From positions 1-11,465 of the forward strand of contig DDXR01000035.1 of NCBI GenBank assembly GCA_002347565.1: a DNA stretch of 11,465 nt, written 5' to 3'. The translations under genes and the position numbers were made by a program. Under the pieces are notes generated by a model that made no database searches, was not told the DNA's origin, and worked only from the letters and a program-made list of their open reading frames with translations. The first letter of the stretch is position 1, and each line of letters opens with the position of its first letter. Source of the DNA: a bacterium UBP2_UBA2255 (lineage in GTDB: Bacteria; Edwardsbacteria; AC1; EtOH8). Of the stretch, positions 6,261 to 11,465 are shown in pieces.

Positions 6261-7385
6261 ATGACCGAAACGGCCCCGGAGCTGCGGCGGCGCATCGCCG
6301 GGATGCCCGACTCACCCGCCAAGGCCGCGCTGCTGGTCGAGCTGGCCTCTCGGCTGCGCAACATCGACGCCCACCAGGCGCTGGCCGCCGCCGAGCAGGC
6401 GAAGGCGCTGTCGGCCGGCAGCGGGGACCGCGCCGGCCTGGCAGCCGCGCTGCGCTCGATCGCCGCCTGCCGCGAGCAGCTGGCCGACTATCCCGGCGCC
6501 CTGGCGGAGGCCGCCGAGGCACTGGCCGTGGCCGAGGCCTGCGGCGACCGCGACGGCCAGGCCAGCGCGCTCAACATCATGGGCCTGGTGCATACGCGGC
6601 TGGGGGAGTACGACCGGGCCCTGGAACATTACACCCGCGTGAGGTCCCTGCTGGCCGGCGACGGCGATCCCCAGACCGAGGCCTTCGTCCTCAACAACAT
6701 CGGCCTGGTCTACCGCGATCTGGGCGACGAGGACCTGGCGTTGGAGCACTTCGAGAACAGCCTGGCAATCCTGCGCGGGCTGGGCGATGTCAAGAACCAG
6801 GCCAATGCCCTCAGCAACATCGGCACCTGCCATCGGCGCCTGGGTCGGCACGCCGCTGCCATCGCCAGCCTGGAGGAGAGCCTGCGCCTGCGTCAGCAGG
6901 CGGGAGACCGCTTCTCCCAGACGCACAGCTGGAACAACTTGGGCAACGTGTACCTGGAGATGAAGCAGTACGACCGTGCGCTCGAGTGCTGGCTCAAGGC
7001 GCAGGAGCTGGTCACCGCCTGCAAGGACCCGGCGACCCAGGTCTACGTCCTGGTCAATCTCGGGCGTCTCCGGCTGGAGACGGGCGACCTGGACGGCGCT
7101 GTCGAGCACCTGGACCAGGCGCTGCCGCTGGCACGCCAGGTGGGCGATCAACAGACCATGTGCGCCATTCACCTGATCTATTCGCAGGCCTACGGGCTCA
7201 GGGGCGACCGCGAGCGGGCGCTGGCGTCGTCCAGGGAGCACCGCAGGCTGGAGCGGGCGCTGCAGCGCGAAAGCGCGGAGGCCCGGAAGCGGCAGCGGCA
7301 GATGCGCCGCGAGATCGGGGCCGCGCGCCTGCGGGCCGGGAACGCCGGGGCGGGCCGCCGGGGCGGCGGGCCGCCGGAGGAGTGA
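6261..7385 (+). CDS. TPR-repeat protein, TPR-only with basic tail (paralogue 2)
   Basis: This 374-residue cytoplasmic protein contains about seven TPR-type repeats in strict 40-residue register. The loop aspartate recurs at 96, 136, 176, 216, 256 and 296, and the N-I/L-G signature at 146-148, 186-188, 226-228 and 266-268. After the repeats comes a charged helix (SREHRRLERALQRESAEARK, about 324-343) resembling the segment that links TPRs to the coiled coil in the fourth gene of the cassette. It then ends in an Arg/Gly-rich tail instead of a GGDEF domain. It may therefore be a cyclase-less derivative or a binding partner. The ATG at 6261 is chosen because a ribosome binding site (GGAGAG) and promoter lie just upstream; the frame is open farther 5' but overlaps the previous gene. 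Its last codons supply the ribosome binding site for the next gene. Confidence 0.85.
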   Translation: MTETAPELRRRIAGMPDSPAKAALLVELASRLRNIDAHQALAAAEQAKALSAGSGDRAGLAAALRSIAACREQLADYPGALAEAAEALAVAEACGDRDGQASALNIMGLVHTRLGEYDRALEHYTRVRSLLAGDGDPQTEAFVLNNIGLVYRDLGDEDLALEHFENSLAILRGLGDVKNQANALSNIGTCHRRLGRHAAAIASLEESLRLRQQAGDRFSQTHSWNNLGNVYLEMKQYDRALECWLKAQELVTACKDPATQVYVLVNLGRLRLETGDLDGAVEHLDQALPLARQVGDQQTMCAIHLIYSQAYGLRGDRERALASSREHRRLERALQRESAEARKRQRQMRREIGAARLRAGNAGAGRRGGGPPEE

Positions 7386-7392
7386 ACGCGAC

Positions 7393-9129
7393 ATGGATCA
7401 CGCCGCAACCAAGCGAGCGCCCGACGATATCAGGAGGTCGCTGAGCGGCCTGGCCGACGGGCCAGGGAAGGTCGACCTGCTCAACGAGCTGTCGCTGGAG
7501 CTGCGCGATGGCGACACCAAGCTGGCGCTGGAGACGGCCGCCCAGGCCCGGGACATGGCCGAGGCGCTGGGCTACCAGAAAGGCCTGGCCTACAGCCTGC
7601 GGAACCTGGCGACCTGCCTGTACCTGCTGTCGGATTACGCCCCCGCCCTGGACCGCGCCGACGAATCGCTGCGCCTGTTCCTGCAGCTGGACGACCGCCA
7701 GGGGATCTACCGGGCCCACAACACCATCGCCAACATCTACTACCGCCTGGGCGATTACGTCCGGTCGCTGGAGCACGATGCCAAGCTGCTGGAGATCGCG
7801 CAGGAGCTGCGCGATCCGCTGGACGAGGCCACGGCGCTCAACAACATCGGGCTGGTCTACATGGAGATGGGCGACCTGGACAACGCCCTGGAGCATTATC
7901 AGCGCAGCCTCGGCCTGTACGCCGCCGCCGGCATGCCCGAGTACACCGGGAACCCGCTGCTGAACATCGGCATCATCCACCGCATCAGGAAGCAATACGA
8001 CTCGGCCCTGGAATTCCTCAACCGCAGCCTGCAGGTCCGCAGGGAGCACGAGGACAGGCACAGCGAGACGCTGGCCTGGTTCCATCTGGGGAACGTGCAC
8101 CGCGAGCGGGCCGAGTACGTCACCGCATCCGAGTGCTACCAGCGGGCGGTCGAGCTGGCGCGGTCCTGCGGCGACCGCCGCGCCGAGGCCGACGCCCTGC
8201 TGCAGCAGGCCCAGGCCAAGTGCCGTCAGGGCCTGACCGCGGCGGCCTTCGACCTGCTGCAACGGGTCCAGTCGCTGAGCGACGAGCTGGGGGCCAAGGG
8301 ACTGCTGCCGCACCTCTACCAGGTGTACGCCGAGGCGTTCGAGCGGACCGAGGACCACCGGCGGGCGTTGGAGTATCACAAGCGGTATTCGGAGGCCAAC
8401 GACGAGCTGCACACCCGGCAGTCGGAGGAGCGCCTGCGGGGCCTGCGCACCAGGTTCGAGGTCGACCAGGCCCGCCGCCAAGGCGAGATCTACCGGCTCC
8501 GCAACGTCGAGCTGACGCGGGCCAACGAGGAGCTGGAGCAGCTCAACCGGATGATCAAGAAAGGGGAGGAATACCGCTCCCGGCTGATGGAGCAGGTGGC
8601 GGCCCAGTCGCAGGAGCTGGAGCGGCTGGCCAAGACGGACGGCCTGACCGGACTGTCGAACCGCCGCCACCTGGACGAGACCCTGGAGCGGGAGTTCGCC
8701 CGCGCCAAGCGCTACCACGACCCCCTGACCGTGGCGATGCTCGACATCGATCATTTCAAGCTGGTCAACGACACGGTGTCGCACCACGCCGGCGACGAGG
8801 TGCTGAAGATCATCGCCGAGATCCTCAGGGCCAACTGCCGCACGGTGGACCTGGTGGCGCGCTACGGCGGGGAGGAGTTCGTGATGGCGTTCCCCAACAC
8901 CACGGCCGGGGCCGCCGCCACGGTCTGCGAACGGATCAGGCAGGCGGTGGAGAGCTTCTTCTGGAACAGGATCAGCCGGGAGCTGCGGGTCACGGTCAGC
9001 ATCGGGCTGTCGGACGACCTGTCGCTGCCCAGCCACGAGAAGCTGCTTTCCGCCGCCGACGCCCGGATGTACCAGGCCAAGCAACAGGGGCGGAACCGGG
9101 TGGTATGGAGGAGCGGCGATGCCGGATAA
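7393..9129 (+). CDS. TPR - coiled coil - GGDEF diguanylate cyclase (first)
   Basis: This 578-residue cytoplasmic protein should make c-di-GMP from two GTP. TPR repeats with a 40-residue period fill about 25-340 (phase marks at D101, D141, D221, D261). A charged helix and coiled coil (about 350-412, with LTRANEELEQLNRM) lead into a GGDEF domain (about 413-575). The domain has DGLTGLSNRR (416-425), the metal-binding DIDHFK (451-456), the active-site GGEEF (492-496) and an intact inhibitory RxxD site (R483, D486). The coiled coil is a likely dimerisation element, which cyclases need. It begins 7 nt after the previous stop, with GGAGGAG (7376-7382) overlapping that stop, so the genes are probably translated from one message. 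The TPR array is the presumed input; its ligand is unknown. No signal peptide or membrane helix is seen. Confidence 0.92.
   Translation: MDHAATKRAPDDIRRSLSGLADGPGKVDLLNELSLELRDGDTKLALETAAQARDMAEALGYQKGLAYSLRNLATCLYLLSDYAPALDRADESLRLFLQLDDRQGIYRAHNTIANIYYRLGDYVRSLEHDAKLLEIAQELRDPLDEATALNNIGLVYMEMGDLDNALEHYQRSLGLYAAAGMPEYTGNPLLNIGIIHRIRKQYDSALEFLNRSLQVRREHEDRHSETLAWFHLGNVHRERAEYVTASECYQRAVELARSCGDRRAEADALLQQAQAKCRQGLTAAAFDLLQRVQSLSDELGAKGLLPHLYQVYAEAFERTEDHRRALEYHKRYSEANDELHTRQSEERLRGLRTRFEVDQARRQGEIYRLRNVELTRANEELEQLNRMIKKGEEYRSRLMEQVAAQSQELERLAKTDGLTGLSNRRHLDETLEREFARAKRYHDPLTVAMLDIDHFKLVNDTVSHHAGDEVLKIIAEILRANCRTVDLVARYGGEEFVMAFPNTTAGAAATVCERIRQAVESFFWNRISRELRVTVSIGLSDDLSLPSHEKLLSAADARMYQAKQQGRNRVVWRSGDAG
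8981..9029 (+). repeat. 49-bp segment identical to 10830-10878 in the second GGDEF gene
   Basis: These 49 bases, covering the coding sequence around LRVTVSIGLSDDLSLP, are identical in both GGDEF genes, including every third codon position. Flanking TPR-coding sequence is far more diverged. This points to recent duplication or gene conversion of the cyclase end. Confidence 0.85.
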
Positions 9130-11032
9130 GGCCGTGCGGACCGCCGGCGAGCTGGAGCAGGCGCTGGCCGGGGCCGGGCCGGACCGGCCGGCCGCCCGGG
9201 CGGCCCTGCTGAACGAGCTGGCGGCCGACGTCCTGCCCGCGCAGCCGGCCCGCGCGCTGGAGCTGGCATGCGAGGCTGACCGGCTGTCCGAGCGGGCCGG
9301 CGACGCCTGCCTGCGGGCCGAGGCGCTGCGCCTGAAGGCCGCGGCCTGCCACCGGATGGGGCGGTTCGAAGACGCCCTGCGCGATGTCGGAGAGTCGCTG
9401 CGGCTGTTCGAGGCGGCGTCCGACCGGGCCGGATGCGCGCGCAGCGCCAACGTGCTGGGGAACGTCGAGGTGCGGCTGGGCCGGTATGCCGACGGCCTCA
9501 GGCACATCCACCAGGCGCATGATTTGTTCGAGGCCTGCGGCAACCGGGAGGGAATGGCCGGATGCCATAACAACCTTGGCAGCATCCAGAAGTTGATCGG
9601 CAACTATCCCAGTGCTTTGGAGCACTACAACCGAAGCTTGGGCTTGAAGAGGGAGATGGGGGACGACCAAGGCATGGCCAACACCATGCTCAACCTGGGC
9701 AACATCTACGTGCTGCTGGGAAAAGAGCGGGATGCCCGAGAGACATACGAAGAAGCCCTGGCCATTTACTGCCCGAACGATGACGCACGGGGGCAGTCCT
9801 ATTGCCTGAACAATCTTGCCACGTTGAGCCACAACGCGGGAGACTATTCCGCCGCGGCCGAATTTTACCGGAAGAGCCTGGCGCTGGCCCGGCAGGTGCA
9901 GGACTGGGAGATCGTGATGGCGGCCCGGCTGAACCTGGCCCACGTCACCTTCAAGAGCGGAGACGCGGCCGGCGCGGAGGCCGAGCTGTGCGCAGGGCTG
10001 GCCGAGGCCGAGGCGCGCGACGACCCCCACCATCAGATCACCGCCCTGCAGTGGCTGGCCGAGGTCTGCTCCGACCAGGGCAGGACGGCCGAGGCCGTGC
10101 GCCACACCGGACGCGCCCTGGACCTGGCGCGGGGGCTCCAGGCCCAGGAGCAGCTGATGACCTTGCACAAGGCCATGGCCGGGATCGCCGAGAAGGCGGG
10201 CGACCACGCCGCCGCGCTGTCGCACTACCAGGAGTTCCATCGCTGCGAGCGTGAGCTGTTCAGCCGCGAGTCGGAGACCAAGATCGAGGGCATCCGGGTG
10301 GCGGCCCAAGTCGAGCAGGTCAAACGGGAGAAGGAGCTGTTGCAGGCGGCCAACGAGAAGCTGACCCGGGCCAACGCCGAACTGGAGCAGCTCAACCGGA
10401 TGATCCGCAAGGGCGAGGAGTACCGGTCGAAGCTGATGGGGCAGGTGGCGGCGCAGTCGCGCCAGCTGGAGCTGCTGGCCAAGCGGGACGGCCTGACCGG
10501 GCTGCACAACCGGCGGCACCTGGACGAGGCGCTGGCGCGGGAGTTCGCCCGGGCCCGGCGCTACCGCCAGCCGCTGACGGTGGCGATGCTGGACGTGGAT
10601 GAGTTCAAGCGGATCAACGACGCGGTGTCGCACCAGGCCGGCGATGAGGCGCTGCGGGCGGTGGCCGGGATCCTGGCGGCCGGCTGCCGCACGGTCGACC
10701 TGGCGGCGCGCTACGGCGGTGACGAGTTCGTGCTGGCGTTCCCCAACACCCAGGCCGGCGCCGCCGCGGTGGTGTGCGAGCGGATCAGGGCGGCCGTCGA
10801 GACGCGCCGCTGGGGCCGGATCGGCCGCCAGCTGCGGGTCACGGTCAGCATCGGGCTGTCGGACGACCTGTCGCTGCCGAACCACGAGAAGCTGCTGGCC
10901 GCGGCCGACGCCATGATGTACCGGGCCAAGCAGCTGGGCCGCAACCGGGTGGTGTGGGCCGGGTCCGGGGCGGCGGAACCCGCTGTCCGGCCCGCCGCGA
11001 GAAAAACGAAAAAAACCAAAGAAAGGTATTGA
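9119..11032 (+). CDS. TPR - coiled coil - GGDEF diguanylate cyclase (second)
   Basis: This 637-residue paralogue of the preceding gene predicts a second cytoplasmic c-di-GMP synthase. TPR repeats fill about 25-375 in exact 40-residue phase (D62, D102, N142, D182, D222, D262, D302). A charged linker and coiled coil follow (about 378-455), then a GGDEF domain (about 454-613) with DGLTGLHNRR (457-466), DVDEFK (492-497), GGDEF (533-537) and an RxxD inhibitory site (R524, D527). From the coil to the active site it aligns with the other cyclase without a gap. The ATG lies inside the previous gene (11-nt overlap) with GGAGGAG at 9107-9113, so translation is coupled. A lysine-rich tail (ARKTKKTKERY) is encoded by the A-rich part of the rRNA promoter. 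A stretch near 9560-9880 uses more A/T-ending codons than its flanks. Confidence 0.92.
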   Translation: MPDKAVRTAGELEQALAGAGPDRPAARAALLNELAADVLPAQPARALELACEADRLSERAGDACLRAEALRLKAAACHRMGRFEDALRDVGESLRLFEAASDRAGCARSANVLGNVEVRLGRYADGLRHIHQAHDLFEACGNREGMAGCHNNLGSIQKLIGNYPSALEHYNRSLGLKREMGDDQGMANTMLNLGNIYVLLGKERDARETYEEALAIYCPNDDARGQSYCLNNLATLSHNAGDYSAAAEFYRKSLALARQVQDWEIVMAARLNLAHVTFKSGDAAGAEAELCAGLAEAEARDDPHHQITALQWLAEVCSDQGRTAEAVRHTGRALDLARGLQAQEQLMTLHKAMAGIAEKAGDHAAALSHYQEFHRCERELFSRESETKIEGIRVAAQVEQVKREKELLQAANEKLTRANAELEQLNRMIRKGEEYRSKLMGQVAAQSRQLELLAKRDGLTGLHNRRHLDEALAREFARARRYRQPLTVAMLDVDEFKRINDAVSHQAGDEALRAVAGILAAGCRTVDLAARYGGDEFVLAFPNTQAGAAAVVCERIRAAVETRRWGRIGRQLRVTVSIGLSDDLSLPNHEKLLAAADAMMYRAKQLGRNRVVWAGSGAAEPAVRPAARKTKKTKERY

Positions 11033-11057
11033 CATCCGGGCCGCATTTGAGTATAAT
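11001..11057 (+). promoter_or_regulatory. rRNA operon promoter with A-rich UP element
   Basis: A perfect TTGACA (11029-11034) and TATAAT (11052-11057) are 17 bp apart. Upstream, 18 of the 26 bases at 11001-11026 are A, as in UP elements that bind the RNA polymerase alpha subunit. The -35 box overlaps the TGA stop (11030-11032) of the second GGDEF gene. The predicted start is near 11064, about 100 nt before mature 16S, as expected for an rRNA leader. Confidence 0.9.
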
Positions 11058-11085
11058 TACCCTCTTGCAGTTTTGCAGGAAACCG

Positions 11086-11097
11086 GTTCTTTGAAAA
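11086..11097 (+). promoter_or_regulatory. boxA-like rRNA antitermination site
   Basis: GTTCTTTGAAAA in the rRNA leader resembles the boxA element of bacterial rRNA operons, where NusB and NusE (S10) load to prevent premature termination. It lies after the promoter and before 16S, the expected place. The call rests on motif and position only. Confidence 0.6.
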
Positions 11098-11167
11098 CTG
11101 AATGGATGCACAGCGATTGTGATGAGAGTCCGGGTTTTTCAAACTTACATTCGAAAATGAAAATTTT

Positions 11168-11465
11168 CTTTTGGAGAGTTTGATCCTGGCTCAGGACTAA
11201 CGCTGGCGGCGTGCCTAATACATGCAAGTCGAACGATCATGCGTTTGTAGCAATATGGATGTATGATAGTGGCGAACGGGTGAGTAACACGTGGAAAACC
11301 TACCTTCGAGCGGGGGATAACTCCGGGAAACTGGGGCTAATACCGCATGATATCGCCGGGAGACATCTCCTGGCGATCAAAGTCGCAAGACACTTGAAGA
11401 TGGTTCCGCGTCCCATCAGCTAGTTGGCGGGGTAACAGCCCACCAAGGCGACGACGGGTAGCCGG
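11168..11465 (+). rRNA. rrs: 16S ribosomal RNA, 5' part (3' end outside window)
   Basis: The universal 5' motif AGAGTTTGATCCTGGCTCAG begins at 11175, corresponding to about position 8 of E. coli 16S, so the mature end is near 11168. Conserved blocks follow: ACGCTGGCGGCG, CATGCAAGTCGAACG, GGCGAACGGGTGAGTAACACGTGG, GGGATAACTCCGGGAAACT and the helix near CAAGGCGACGACGGGTAGC. This covers about the first 300 nt, including the first variable region. The gene runs off the window. The sequence is bacterial, but I cannot assign a phylum by eye. Confidence 0.98.

Noticed and set aside
7198..11035. Very long reverse-strand open frames opposite the TPR and GGDEF genes
   Set aside because: They are shadows caused by high GC and the repeat codon pattern of the forward genes; their translations show no recognisable domains, and the forward frames have clear families.
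11211..11423. Forward open frame of 70 codons
   Set aside because: It lies wholly inside conserved 16S rRNA sequence.
1..11465. CRISPR array, prophage, integron or defence genes
   Set aside because: No spaced direct repeats of CRISPR type, integrase, transposase or nuclease/toxin genes were seen; the only short repeats are in-frame TPR units and the palindromic element.

Overview
This is a GC-rich bacterial window. A fatty-acid synthesis/RNase III cluster on the left is followed by an acyl-CoA dehydrogenase, then four related TPR genes (two fused to GGDEF diguanylate cyclase domains), and finally the 5' end of a 16S rRNA gene. All recognised genes lie on the + strand. The order fabG-acpP-fabF-rnc is widespread in bacteria. 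The 16S start (27F-type motif, then GGACTAACGCTGGCGGCG) is clearly bacterial, but about 300 nt read by eye do not let me name a phylum.

Region 1 (1-217) is AT-rich compared with everything up to the rRNA leader. It holds one frame open from the window edge to a stop at 203, which reads as the C-terminal part of a small basic protein. A faint Alba-like pattern is visible but unproven. Region 2 (218-3491) carries fabG, acpP (with a complete 10-nt Shine-Dalgarno match), fabF and rnc. A strong stem-loop without a U-tract sits between acpP and fabF. Region 3 (3580-4740) is an acyl-CoA dehydrogenase with its own good ribosome binding site.

Region 4 (4741-5011) has no gene. It holds an 80-nt cloverleaf-like palindromic element (outer stem plus two G/C-rich hairpins) that looks like a dispersed REP/MITE-type repeat, followed by a sigma70-like promoter. 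Region 5 (5012-11032) is a cassette of four paralogous cytoplasmic proteins built from TPR repeats with a strict 40-residue period. Two are TPR-only, and each of these has its own look-alike promoter (TTGCwT, 17 bp, TACAAT). The other two are TPR - coiled coil - GGDEF proteins, tightly coupled to the second TPR gene by a 7-nt gap and then an 11-nt overlap. Both GGDEF domains keep the active-site motif and the RxxD inhibitory site, so both should make c-di-GMP. The TPR arrays are presumably the input (protein or peptide binding).

Region 6 (11001-11465) is an rRNA operon start. A perfect-consensus promoter (TTGACA, 17 bp, TATAAT) overlaps the stop codon of the last GGDEF gene. Its A-rich upstream element encodes that protein's lysine-rich tail. 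A boxA-like antitermination site and the first ~300 nt of 16S rRNA follow.

The most unusual material is the four-gene 40-residue-repeat TPR/c-di-GMP cassette and its physical fusion to the rRNA promoter. The fatty-acid and rnc genes look ordinary.
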